Shown here: positions 22,811-34,030 of the stretch, in pieces
Position numbering within the stretch: position 1 is the first letter of the stretch
Layout of the letters: every line of letters begins with the position of its first letter
Source of the DNA: Poecilobothrus nobilitatus
Lineage: Eukaryota; Arthropoda; Insecta; Diptera; Dolichopodidae
NCBI GenBank assembly: GCA_947095535.1
Contig: OX352772.1
Span: forward strand, 34,863,445-34,927,444
Reading direction: 5' to 3'
Length of the DNA stretch: 64,000 nucleotides
Position numbers and translations under genes: made by a program
Notes under the pieces: model-generated
Seen by the model: the letters and a program-made list of their open reading frames with translations, nothing else
Told to the model about the DNA's origin: nothing
Databases searched by the model: none

Positions 22811-24148
22811 ATTATTCCAAAAAAAAAAAAAAGTATAAATTCAATATTGCATCAGTAAAATTGCCCCATTCTTTAAACATTGGGTTCATTTTTTCTTAAC
22901 TTAATTTTAATTATTTATTTCTTTTTTTTTTTTTAACAAAACAAATTATAAACATTTTTTTTTTTTAAATTATAATTTAAATCTCCAGGTGTTAGAAAAA
23001 TTTAAATTTTTTTTCTTCAAAATAAAATTTTTTATAGTTAAAATATTGAACAGCATTAGCAGAAAAAAAAAACATTGCTTTTAAGTAAAAAACTTAAAAA
23101 AAATCTCATTAAAGTTTTTTATTTCTTAAACAAATAAAAAGAGGACATTACAAAATTTCATCCAAATATAAATAATAATTTTTACCCACATATATATATT
23201 TGTATATAATAAAAAATAAATTATAAAAATAAAATTAAAATTAGAGAAAAATTTTTGAAAAAAAAAAAAAATAAAAACAAAAAAGACATCTAGGAAGAAA
23301 ACAAATTTTTTTCTTTTTTTTTAGTTAGTGAAAAATCTAAAAAAACTTTTTAATTATTAATTCGTAATTAAAAATGAAAATATCAAAAGGTAAAACAAAA
23401 AAAAAAAAAATCAAAAAAAAAAAATAGAAATAAAAAAAAAAAAAAATAAAATAATAATTGGAGAAAAAAAAAAGTAATTAAAATTAGATTTTAATATAGA
23501 ATGGGAAAGTATTAAAAGAAAAGGACGAAGGAAGAAAAAAAAAGGACGTTATTTCAAAAATTTGCACGTTATTTAAAAAAAATTTTTATTTTTTTATTTT
23601 TTTTTTATAATATGGAAGGAAGTGAGTGGTAAAATGACGGTTTGATTGAAAACCGCACCATAAATTTAATTTAATTCTTATTTGTTTTTAATAATTTTCA
23701 GGTAACAAACTAAAAAAAAGTTACTGTATTAAAAAATCAAGCAGTTGTTGTCAAGTTATTCTATTTTATTGTTTTATATATTTTTTTTTTTATTATTATT
23801 ATTGTGGGTTTATTGTTTATTACGTTATAATAAAATTTATGACTGTGGTGTATCTTACATCTTTAGCTTCAAATTTTTATTTTGTTAACTTTTATTTTTT
23901 ATTTTTGATTAAATAAAATTTTGAATTTTTTTTTTTAATTATCTATACTTTACTTTTATAATAATATTTTAATTATATATATATACATATATATTATAAC
24001 TTTTTTTTTACCTTACGCATATTATTTTTTATTAATTATTATTAAATAAGATACTTTTTATTTTGAAAGTTTTTAATTTTATTTTAATTTTAAGATACGA
24101 ATTTAAAAAAAAAAAGAAAATGATTATTGAAAAATAAATAAAGCGGTT
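22811..24148. other. Homopolymer-dense non-coding stretch
   Basis: This is one of the most A/T-homopolymer-rich parts of the window: runs of 8-17 A or T are closely spaced at 22815-23620. No gene was recognised. At 23701/23702 the sequence TTTTCAG|GTAACA joins a splice acceptor directly to a donor-like word. It is a weak recursive-splice candidate on the plus strand. Confidence 0.5.
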
Positions 24149-24700
24149 TTATACAGGATGTTTGAAAAATTAACAGCATGATTTAAAAGAATGATAGGGG
24201 AGATTATAAGTTACAACAAGTAAAAAACATCTTATAATTGGGGGGAGGGGGTCTATTTCCAACCATTATTAAGATAATGGGGCCTATAAATTTTCTCTTT
24301 TTTCAAAAATTGTCTCTTAAATCCTTTTACTAAGAAAATACCGTTATTAACTTAACGGTTTATTATTGTAAAATGTTTTTGGACTATATTTCTCCACATT
24401 TTGAATGTAACATGTAATGATAATGATAATAATCAATATGTTGATAATGATAATATTTTGATATATGAGAAAGATAATTTACTGACCTTCAAAGAATGGT
24501 ATTAAATTCTCTTCTTTATTCATAATAGTTCCAAAAATTATAAAGAAAAAGTTAAGGAATGTGTTTTAATATCTTTAGATCATATTGTCTCACTAATGAT
24601 TGAAAATAAATCTACCAATTATAAAGTGTTTTTTATCTGTTTTAACTTCCCTTATCACTTTTTGCTTTTATAATGTATATTTCTCAAACACCCTGTATAA
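24149..24700. mobile_element. MITE with 22-bp terminal inverted repeats and TA flanks
   Basis: The left end TTATACAGGATGTTTGAAAA (24149 onward) pairs with the reverse complement of the right end, TTATACAGGGTGTTTGAGAA (ending 24700). About 20 of 22 positions match. Moving TA to the outside gives TA-CAGGRTGTTTG...CAAACACCCTG-TA, which is consistent with a TA target duplication. The 552-bp body has no coding capacity. A CAGGGTGTTTG-type terminus is seen in small insect DNA transposons. I infer a non-autonomous DNA element mobilised in trans, probably of a TA-targeting superfamily. Confidence 0.65.
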
Positions 24701-25349
24701 TTATTTTGATCAGAAAAAAAAAAACAGTTACCTAATTAGATTTTTTATTATTATCAAAATATAAATTTTAAGAATAAATTACTTTTGGAAAATTTTTATT
24801 TAATGTGATTTATAATTTTTGTTTAAATTATTTAATAATAAATTTATTCTAATTTATTGATAATTATAAAATTCTTTATTAAATAATATTTTATTTGAAT
24901 AAATTATAAATACAATTACTAAAATTTGATTACAATGTTATAATGGCAAAGTTAAAATTTTATAAGTCCTGTATATAAAGTAATGTTGGACGATATAAAT
25001 TAGAATCGATTTTGTTTCTATAATCTATAAAATAAGCCCCTTCATACTATTCTTCTTCTTCTTTCAATACTCTATTTAGGGCTTAGAGACAATATAAATT
25101 CTTCACTATTAAACACTAGTTCGAAAACTTATTTATAAACTTGTTTAACGTTTTGACACACACACACATATTCTAACAATTACATATTATAAATTTAAGT
25201 ATTTATATGAATCGGTTAAATCGGTATAAAATGACGGATAAAAGTCATAGTTCAAAAGTCAAAAAAATGAAAGAATAAAACAAAAACAAAACAAGAAGAT
25301 TTAAAAAAAAAAAGATTTTTAAAAAGACAATACAAAACAGCTTATAATT
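24701..25349. other. AT-rich non-coding stretch
   Basis: Nothing recognisable. Short palindromic TAATTATAAATT-type words and a small CA repeat (25157-25169) are present. Confidence 0.6.
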
Positions 25350-25835
25350 GTGATGTGCAAGGTTTCATCTAAAAGTGTTGCGGCAATATGCAAAAACCAA
25401 AATTTAGCTTTTATATAACCGTAAATTTAAATACTGATTTAAAAAATAATGTATAATTTTGATAATGATTTATAAATGTAAAAAAAAAGTTCTGTCGTAA
25501 TGGCGTTTTTAAAACGAAAAAATGTTAAGCCGAACCTAAGAGATACATATTTAAAAATAAAGTTTTTCAAAGTTTGAGGTACTGTAATTCTGTAATGGGT
25601 TTGGGGCCATATAAAAAAGTAACTCTACAACATTTATTTTTTTATGAGACCTACCCATTTCTTATGAGACCAACCTAATTTCATTACTATATCTCTAACC
25701 TTGTAGAAATTGTGTAAACAGACAAATAGACGAAGAAACAGATGCACGAGCTACGAGGTCGCACAGGCGAGCGGACTAACAAACTGAAACTAATAAGCAA
25801 ATTTTCTAAAACTTGTTTGAAAAATGTACTAAAAA
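25350..25835 (-). repeat. Degenerate copy of the inverted-repeat arm with internal deletion
   Basis: It lies in the same orientation as the right arm. It includes AACCGTAAATTTAAATACTG, TGTCGTAATGGCGTTTTTAA (compare CTGTCGAATGACGTTTTCAG), TCAAAGTTTGAGGTACTGTA and GAGACCTACC, and ends GAAACTAATAAGCAAATTTT. It retains the block that is missing from the left arm at 13780, confirming that the left arm suffered a deletion. The GGAC run is eroded. Confidence 0.65.
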
Positions 25836-26202
25836 GAATAAAAGTAAATATTCTAATTGAAAACTATTTAAAAAAAAAATGAAACAGACACAAATGGATA
25901 TTAAAATTATGTGAGAATAGACAAAACACTTTTCAAGATCTTTTAGGAAAGATTAGACCATTTATCTTACTTTAAGATTTAAAGATCTCACATTTTCTAC
26001 ATCAGTACCTGTAAACTATTTTTTTTTTTTTGAGAGGGACTTTAACCGACAAAAAACGGACTCCCCACTTAATACATCATATTATTGGGACAACAAGATT
26101 TTTAGAAAAGCGTCTTTTAAAACCTAAATTTTAAAAATAAATAAAGAAACTATTGCTGATTTCTGTCTACTTTTCTTATGTATTTTAAATATCTAACCTT
26201 CC
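25836..26202. other. AT-rich non-coding stretch
   Basis: No feature recognised between the arm fragment and the SINE target-site duplication. Confidence 0.6.
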
Positions 26203-26217
26203 AAAAAATAATTAATT

Positions 26218-26401
26218 TTCAGGAGCCTCGGTGGCCTAGTGGGTAGCGTATACGATATGCTGTAAACACCGAGGGAGTGTGGCTTGGAACCCCACACACG
26301 TCGTAAGAGTTATTCTTCCTTACGACATTTACAGCCACGCCTCAACAGGAAAGGCTGTGTAATTTCTTGTCCACATTTATGCGGCAGAGAAATGCATTAA
26401 A
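26218..26401 (+). mobile_element. tRNA-derived SINE, copy 4, with perfect 15-bp target-site duplication
   Basis: The copy starts CAGGAGCCTCGGTGGCCTAG, with the head A-box-like TGGCCTAGTGGGTAGCG. It continues GTATACGATATGCTGTAAAC, the T-arm GTGTGGCTTGGAACCCCACAC (B-box damaged), and the hairpin GTCGTAAG/CTTACGAC. Then come ACAGCCACGCCTCAACAGGA and TTATGCGGCAGAGAAATGCA. The duplication AAAAAATAATTAATT lies at 26203-26217 and 26402-26416, exact over 15 bases. It is one of the better preserved copies. Confidence 0.9.
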
Positions 26402-26416
26402 AAAAAATAATTAATT

Positions 26417-29400
26417 AAAAAAAAAAAAAAAACTGTGTTAAAATAATATAAAAGAATTCTTCTACTAATCTATATTATCACTTTATTTAGGACAACTTTC
26501 AAATTTGATTTTCCTTTGTTTTTGTTTTTTAAATCCGAAAATGTTTCTAACGGATAATAAATCTACATTAATATACAACTCTGTTTCTTAAAATATGTTT
26601 TTATACTGGATTATAATTGTTGATTCTTGTAAGTATATTTTATAAGGTATATCGAAATATAGATATAAGTGTAGTAACATCTTAATAAAATAATATATTA
26701 TACGACAATAAATTTATTAAATTATAAAAATAATACCCATCACTATTTTTTTGTATTCTAAAGTAAATTCATGTCAATTAATTGAAGTCCTTCAACATAT
26801 TATATGTATAGCAAATATGTTGTATTATGTATTAGATTTATAAACCAGAAACCCTTATAAACTGAACTACTTTCTTATGAATCTTATTTATATGTATGTA
26901 TATAAAAATTACTTATAAATATAATAGTCAATTCATTTCTCAGAAAAAAACATATATTTGCATTTTGCACTTTTTTGTCAAGATAGCATTTTCAGCGTTT
27001 GTTTCCCGAAAAAATATTGAACTCAAAATAAATTCGAATTTGTATCTAAAAACATTTGCCTCTAAATGTAACATTTCCTTCTCCTCATTTTTCGACAATT
27101 TTTCTTCTCCGCAATTTTTTCTTTTTTCTTTTTCGCAATTTTTGTTCTAAACAATCAGGCAAAATAGTAAAAAAGAAAAGGACAAAAACAATAACAAATG
27201 TCAAAATCATTTTAATTCAATTGGGCAAGCGACCAGGAAATAATGTTTGCGTTACTTTTACACAAAAAAGAGTAGTTGATAATAGTTACGAGTATTTACT
27301 AATTCGAACCTTAATTATTTGCTTTATCTACATCTCCTATCTATTCTAAGTTTACAATCAAAACTAACAACAACTTTTGTTTTCTTTTTTTTTTAAATTA
27401 ATTATATTTTCATCTTTTTCTCAAAAAATGTTTCCGTTAAAAAACCAAAGCTCTATTACTCGTATATAGTTTGAACTCCTGGTTTAAAATTTTCAATATA
27501 CTTATTGAAAAGTCTTATACTTATATGAAATTGCATCAAAATACATCTGCGAACATCTGTGAAACATCTGCTATACATCTGCGAAGTATGAAAGGAGTTG
27601 TCTACGCAATGCAACATTACGAAGCCTATATGGAAGAGTCGAAGTAATGTTGTAGAACGAATCATTCCTAAAATATTGATAATATTATTTTATTTTTAAT
27701 ACAACTTATATTGAAACATCATAATATAATTGTCAAAAATTTTCCAAAAATATCCTAAAACTAATTTTATTCATATTTTTTGTATAAAAATTCAATTATT
27801 AAAGTTTCAAATTTAAATTAAATGATTTTTATTAAATTAAGAATTTTATTTAACTCCTAAAAGTAATTTACACTCTTCTTAATTTCTTGTTGCTTTTTTT
27901 TTTTTGATTTAAAGATTGTATCAGATTTAAAATATTAATATTATGTAAATATCAAAAATATTTTTCCCAACAAAATTTAAATTAAAATTTAATAAATTCT
28001 AAGATTCAATCTGTGATAGTCTGGTTTCCTACTGTCATTTTCATGTTACTTTCTTTTTCTTTTATTTATTTTTGTAGCAACAGTTTTCTTTGCTGCATTT
28101 TTTCTTTTTCTATTAACTCATACTTTCTCCTTCATTTTTTATTTATTTTTGTTTTTTTTTATGTTGTTTATTCCTGCTGAGTTTTACTTCATTTTACTTC
28201 AATATTTTTACTCTTCCTATATAATTTATAGTTCACTGCTAAATTCAACAGAAAAAAAAACAAAAAACTCAATAGCAACATTGACAACAACAACAACTTT
28301 TGAAGGATACTTATGACAAGAGTTGTTTTCATCTTTTGCTCTTCAAATAAATAAACAGAAAAATAGTAAACTTGCAAACAGTACCTATACGAGTATAATA
28401 AAAAAAAAAAATCCCGTCCGTGAGATATTTATTCAAAAAAAAAATACTTTTTTTTTGTCTCACTCACTCTATCAGTTTGTCTCTGTATTTTTTTTTTTGT
28501 TATTTGTGCATTCATATTTGTTACATTTTTCATTTTGTATACAAAGAAAAAAAAAAAATGAAAAGTAAATAAAATTTTTTTAAACGAATTACAGCTAGAT
28601 TATAGTTTTAATTTTAATGAATGAGTAAGAAAATGAAAATGAGAAAAAAAGAAGAAAATAGATATAGGTAGGTTATGGAGGTCTATTAATATACGATATA
28701 CGTACCTATACACAATTTTATATAAAAATAAATGTCATCTACCTATAAAATGATCGTATTTTTTTTTTATATCCGTCTCACTCTTTTTTTTTTCTTTTTG
28801 TGTATTTTTGTCTCTAAGAAAACTTTTAATTAGTTTTTGCTCACCTTAACTGTTTTTTTTTTAACTGATATTATTTTTGTTGATTTTTAAATGAAAAATT
28901 CTCGGGCGTGTAAAATAAAGTGTTCACAGATTAAAAAACAAACTGTTATTTCGTTTTGTTTTTGGTTTTTTTTTTTTGTGGAATTTGTATACAAAACAAG
29001 TGTTAAAGTAATACTTTGAAATACCGTTAATAATGCACAAAAACAAAAAAACAGTAACCAGACATTAAATAAAATACTTTGGGTTGCCACGTTTGTAAAA
29101 ATCCAAATAAATTCAGCAAAAAAAAATCGCCACAACAAATACAAAACATAAATGCATAAAAAAAAATACAAAAAAAAAAATATCCTTTCAACCCATCGTT
29201 TGAAAAAAGTGAAAAAAAAAAAAAACTCAAGGTGTTATTTAATAAAACCAACAAACGACACTTGTAATTGACACTATGTGGTTACTATCACTATACATAA
29301 TTAAAAATTCTACAATATAATTTGGTATTCAATTCCACCAAAATTTTTAACTTTGAAATTCTCTTAGATATAAGCCAAAACAAAAATGTAAAGAAATTAA

Positions 29401-29743
29401 GAGTAGAGCGAAATTGAAATAAAACTTAAATTGTCAACACTGTTAATTAAAAAAAAAAAAAATCTAAACAAGCACTGAAATAAAGAAAATGTTAAAAACA
29501 GTTTTGTTTATAAATTTTAAAAGTAAATAATTTCAATATTCTTTCGTTTTTAGTGATATAAATAAAAGTCTTCCAGATTTTTCTCAAAATATCTAAGATT
29601 TTCTTTGAGTAAAATTTTATTTCTTATTAAACAGACAGCTCCTGCTGCATTATTTAACAGTTAGGTTTTCTTGATTTGATTGTATTTCTATTACCTTTTA
29701 TTCTTAGAAAAATTCTACAGATTTTAACCCAGATTAGATTAGA
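26417..29743. other. AT-rich non-coding stretch
   Basis: No gene was recognised over 3.3 kb. The open frames at 26896-27150, 27056-27349, 28323-28568 and 28887-29171 are low-complexity F, S, L and K frames and lack motifs. A four-copy short tandem repeat lies at 27542-27586. T-rich tracts and a CAACAACAA patch (28280-28300) are the other visible items. Confidence 0.55.
27542..27586 (+). repeat. Short tandem repeat, four units of about 11-13 bp
   Basis: Four units read ACATCTGCGA, ACATCTGTGAA, ACATCTGCTAT and ACATCTGCGAA in a row. The array lies in a locally GC-richer island (27530-27665) that also contains ATGCAACATTACGAAGCC and GAAGTAATGTTGTAG. It may be a fragment of a larger repeat. Confidence 0.5.
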
Positions 29744-29890
29744 TTATTCTTCAATGGGTAGTAACACTGGTAATTCATTTTTGATAAGCTGCCTGGTGTA
29801 CATACCTTGTTGGAAGTAAAGTTGTGCAATTTTTGAGCATGTGTCCTGAAGTTTTTTCTTCCTTTTGAGATAATCTACAGGAACCAGCAT
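29744..29890 (-). pseudogene. Small coding-like frame of unknown identity
   Basis: A 48-codon minus-strand frame starts at an ATG (29888-29890) and ends at TAA (29744-29746). It has the composition of real protein rather than AT-rich noise: MLVPVDYLKRKKKLQDTCSK, then IAQLYFQQGMYTRQLIKNEL and PVLLPIEE. The frame stays open upstream for about ten more codons (NSNKIPIG). It is too short to assign. It may belong to the same decayed element as the RNase H-like scrap just upstream (30005-30060), but the two are not clearly in one frame. Confidence 0.3.
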
Positions 29891-30004
29891 TCCGATAGGA
29901 ATCTTGTTAGAATTTGTCACTTTATTATTAAGTTTGCATTTTTCACTCTATGGTTTCATCCTACAGATTTATGTTTACCAATACTACAAGAATATAGTAA
30001 AGAG

Positions 30005-30060
30005 AGTTGCAGCTCGTTCTTTACCAAGTCAATCCAATTCTTCATTTCCCTCTAGATTTT
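30005..30060 (-). pseudogene. Possible LINE RNase H scrap
   Basis: Minus-strand translation gives LEGNEELD, a stop, then LGKERAATLF. This matches the EGNExADxLxKxGA-type end of LINE RNase H domains in spacing and key residues (GNE and D). It is only about 18 codons long with one in-frame stop, so chance cannot be excluded. It would add to the evidence that RNase H-bearing LINEs were active here. Confidence 0.3.
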
Positions 30061-30279
30061 AATATTACTTGTGTTTAATTTTTGTAGACTTTATTAGAAC
30101 TTTTAATTTTATTCATCCCTTATGTGTACGAGATTTTTGTTTAGTTTCATCATAATCATAATTTGGCACAATTTTCATAACATTTTGTTTGTGTTTTATA
30201 TTTCAGAATCTCTTGTAATATATTTTTAATTTTATCCTATTTTGAATGACTACGAATTATTATTTACAATTATAACAGT

Positions 30280-30466
30280 GGGGCATCGGTGGTCTAGTTG
30301 GTAAGAGCGTATAAAATACACTGTAAACACCGAGAGAGTGTGGATTCGAATCCCACACATGTCGTAAGAGTTATTCCCCATTACGACATTTAAAGCCAGC
30401 CTGAACAGGAAAGGCTGTGTAATTTCCTGTTCACATTTATGTGGCAGAGAAATGCGTTAAAAAAAA
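30280..30466 (+). mobile_element. tRNA-derived SINE, copy 5, with near-perfect target-site duplication
   Basis: The copy begins GGGGCATCGGTGGTCTAGTT, then GGTAAGAGCGTATAAAATAC, and a T-arm GTGTGGATTCGAATCCCACAC with an intact B-box. Next come the hairpin GTCGTAAG/ATTACGAC and TTTAAAGCCAGCCTGAACAG, ending AAATGCGTTAAAAAAAAA. The flanks read AATTATAACAGT (30268-30279) and AATTATAACGGT (30467-30478), a 12-bp duplication with one mismatch. Confidence 0.88.
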
Positions 30467-30478
30467 AATTATAACGGT

Positions 30479-32279
30479 AAATACATCTAGTTTACTTTAC
30501 TGGCGTAAGTTAGCAACGAACTTATTATGTTATAAAAAAAGCAGGAAAAAGAAATAATTAAGTGTGAACATCTTTCAATGAGGTTTACAAATATTAAAAT
30601 AATAATATCTATAATAAATATCACAAGATTTCAAAACTTTCTTTTAGGACAAAGATAGAAAGTTTGTAAAATAGGCCAAAATGAAATTAGCTATATAATA
30701 TATAATCAAGAGTTCTTAAGATGCTGAATTTAAATTATTAGATATTAAAGTTAATATTAAATCTTAAAATTAATCTTAAAACCAATTAAAAAATATTCAA
30801 CAAATATACGCTATTATTAAGATTTAAAAAAAACTGTTAAACTACTTATAGATACTTCAGCAAAATAAGCGATAATTGTTTTAAGAAGATTAAAGGAAGT
30901 GATTATTGTTTTAATATCTTCATTTGTTTTAATATCTATTTTATTTGTATATATATGAAATATCTGAAAATGAATCACATCAACTGTTAATCGAACAGAC
31001 TAACAATTATTTTCAAAAACATTTTCTAAATTTTCTCAAAAAAAAAAAAAAAACAGAAAAAAGTATTTTTTGAAGTTCAAAAAACAATTAGAAAAGTTTA
31101 AAAGAAAAATGATTTAAAACTGAACTTAGTTATTATGTCTGCATGTATTATTTGTGATATTTATAAAATACAAGATTAAATAAAACAAAAAAAAAAAAGA
31201 AAGATAGAAAAAGAGCACTAAAATTAAAAACAAGTAATAAAAAAAATTGAAAAAAAAAAATTTTTTTTTTGTTTTTCTTTTCTTGTTTTTTTTTCCAAAA
31301 CATAGGAGGGGAGTCTACTTTTATAATCGTTTGTAATAAACCCACGGGACGGGTTTTAAAAAAATTAGTTTTTTTTTCTTAATTTTACTATTTTTATTAT
31401 TTTCTTTTTTTTTGTTTTTTAATTTTATCAAGATTTAACTGTAAACTGTTACTATTTAATTAAAAACAAAAAAAAAAAAAACAAAACTTTACGCAAACAT
31501 AGCATATAATTGTAATAAAAAGCATAAAAAATTATTTTGCAAGTTTTAAAATTAGAAATTGTTGTCCTTGCGTGTTTAAAATTGTTTATGGTTTTTAACT
31601 TCTATTTCTTAAAATAATTAAAACTATCCTGAGATAAAAAAAAAAAAACAAAATAAAAAATATATTATGAAGTTAATTCGATTCAAAAATTATCTTATAA
31701 ATTAAAGTTTAATTTTAATTAAAATGTCATGTTTAATTTATTGAAATATATAAAAACAAAAAAATATATTAAGAAATGTGAATTTTTCTTGCAAAGTAAA
31801 AATTATGACAAATTTTTTGTAAAGTTAGTAATACATATACATATATTTTTATATATATATATATTTACATTAAAATCATGAGATAAATAAAAATGATAGC
31901 TTTACATTTAATAAAAACAGTAAAAAAATGCAGTTTCACAAAAAAAAAAAAGTGTTTTAATCATTATAAATAATCATATTTATATTTTGAAAATTAATAA
32001 ACATAAATTTATTCAGCGATTAAGATTAAAACAGATTAAACGAGATAAATCATAAAAAGAATGCAAATAATTTAATTTAAGACTTTGAATTCATTTTATT
32101 TATTTTCAAAAGAAAATTTTCTTTTTTTAAGTAAAATTATAATATAAAAAAGATTTCTAATGAACTGCATAGTCACACAGAAAAAATACATGCCGCCTGA
32201 AAATATGCAATTTTATTTAATATTTTCTAAAATAGTATTATTATTTTATTTTCTAAAATAGTATTATTTTTTTATTTAT
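30479..32279. other. AT-rich non-coding stretch
   Basis: No gene was recognised. The stretch is homopolymer-rich, with A runs at 31035-31055 and T runs at 31255-31295. A 33-bp local duplication (TATTATTATTTTATTTTCTAAAATAG) lies at 32230-32270. Confidence 0.55.
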
Positions 32280-32690
32280 ACCAAAAAAGTGGCGTATTAA
32301 CCGAAGGAGTGTGGGTTCGATCCCTGCACAGGTCGTAAGGTTTTTTCTTTACATACCCCACTTACGACCTAATATAATGTAAATATATAGTATATAATAT
32401 AAACAAAATAAATAATATTAGTATATAATTTAATAATAGTATAAAAAACCTATAATGGCCTTAGTAGCCGATGGTTCAATAATATTGCACTACACAATAT
32501 ATGTAATATTAATATAAATAAATTATTTATACCAGGCCTAAATTGGCCTTTGCAGCCGAGCGTCTTACTGATGTTATTACAATTTATTGTATTAATAAAT
32601 TATTAATAAATTATTTATTTATTTATTTATATTAATATGTATTAAACTTTAATTTGAATGGCGCTTTTACCTTCAGTTGTGGGCCAACAT
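32280..32690 (+). repeat. Degenerate SINE-related tRNA-like units
   Basis: At 32300-32370 the sequence carries CCGAAGGAGTGTGGGTTCGA, TCCCTGCAC and a perfect 10-bp hairpin (AGGTCGTAAG at 32330-32339 with CTTACGACCT at 32361-32370). This is the T-arm plus hairpin layout of the SINEs elsewhere in the window, with the tRNA-like 5' half eroded. Two further GGCC-containing words follow: GGCCTTAGTAGCCGATGGTT at 32458, and GGCCTAAATTGGCCTTTGCA with GCCGAGCG at 32536. The stretch ends in TTTA microsatellite and TTGTGGGCCAAC at 32680. Confidence 0.45.
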
Positions 32691-33510
32691 TACATTAGTT
32701 TTAAATTATTAATATATTTCTTAATATATGGATGGAATACTGGAATATTATGCATTATATTTCTTAATTATATGTTTACATTTTGCTTGTTACTTTATTC
32801 TATATTGGCTTTATATATCGTGCCAAATTTCAAATAGCTCCATTCGGTTTCTGTTATTTTCTATATCTTTACACTTTAAAGTTTTTATTTTCAGTATTTT
32901 CAGTATTTACACTTTAAAGTTTTAAGAGAAATGTTGGGTATGTTATTGATGCACTCCAGGATTATGTGCTTTATAGAAAGTCATTGCAGAAGGTACATAT
33001 TGGCCATTGAGGATGATATTTTGGTGAACTTATGAGTGGCCAGTGTGGTTTCCAATCTTAACCTCGTTATTCTTATGCCTTTATGCGACTCTTCGTTTTG
33101 ACGAAACTGCACTTCCTTACTCTAAATAAATTTTAGTTTACTATATTCTAAAAAGTTATCTAAACTAGTTAGATAGTTAGAATAGTTTTGTTTAATAAGA
33201 GTATTTTTGTGCGAGTCTCATGTCGTATTTTAAGTGATATTCATTAATATTTCCCAGGTTATATTAAATGATTTTACATGTAGCCCTTCTAATATAGTGA
33301 TATTATAATCGGACATGATTGTCGTTTAATATGTAGCCATTTTTATCAAGAAAATTGAAATTTTCAAGCAATATAGATCATGTAAACAAGGTCAAACCCT
33401 TGAAAATAAAACCATTTTTCTAAACTTTTTGTAGGTTAAGATAAAAAAAAATTAAATTATGAAATAAATAAAAACAGGTTAAACAAAAATAAAATTTCTT
33501 TAAAACTTTT
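32691..33510. other. AT-rich non-coding stretch
   Basis: No gene was recognised. There are short local duplications (TCAGTATTT twice and TTTACACTTTAAAGTTTT twice at 32867-32922). The 65-codon frame at 32728-32925 is hydrophobic low-complexity and unsupported. Confidence 0.5.
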
Positions 33511-33514
33511 TTTT

Positions 33515-34030
33515 TGAGGATTTTGGTAGTCGAGTAGTTAGGCACATGAAGGAAGTGCAGTTAAAACCCTATACAGATAGCACTTTTTAGGATTGAAAGA
33601 AAAATAATACCTTTACTAACTAAATATATCATATTAATATTATATAATATAAACAAAATAAATAAATAATAATCCTATATATAAATTAATATTAGCGAAG
33701 ACATACCAGTAACCTAATAGTTAAGCGTGTGTCTTATTATGGGATGGAGTGTTCCTTCAAATCTTGTACAGGTAGAAAGTTTTTTTCATTGATAGACACA
33801 TTACCTTTTTATTAACAAATGCCTTTTGCTATGAAATATGTAACATATACATAATATAAATAAAATAAATAAACAATTATGCTATATAAATCAATAATAG
33901 TATTTAACATTTGTGATAATGAAATAAATTAATACATTAAAATTGTTGGAGGCCTTGAGTAACTGACAGCCAAAAGTCTTATTATGTCTGGGAGAGTGGA
34001 ACTAAAAATCATTCTTGTGGGGAATGAACA
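33515..34030 (+). repeat. Cluster of three degenerate tRNA-like repeat units
   Basis: Three units start with A-box-like words: TTTTGGTAGTCGAGTAGTTA and GGCAC at 33519, ACCAGTAACCTAATAGTTAA and GCG at 33703, and GGAGGCCTTGAGTAACTGAC at 33948. The first two have a B-box-like word (GCAGTTAAAACCC; CCTTCAAATCTTG) followed by TACAGATAG or TACAGGTAG. The third is poorer. They are linked by an A/T spacer, ATAATATAAACAAAATAAATAA (33645 region and, with changes, 33851), also seen at 32395. The unit spacing is about 185-245 bp. This is a tandem or clustered tRNA-derived repeat related to the units at 32280. Confidence 0.4.
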
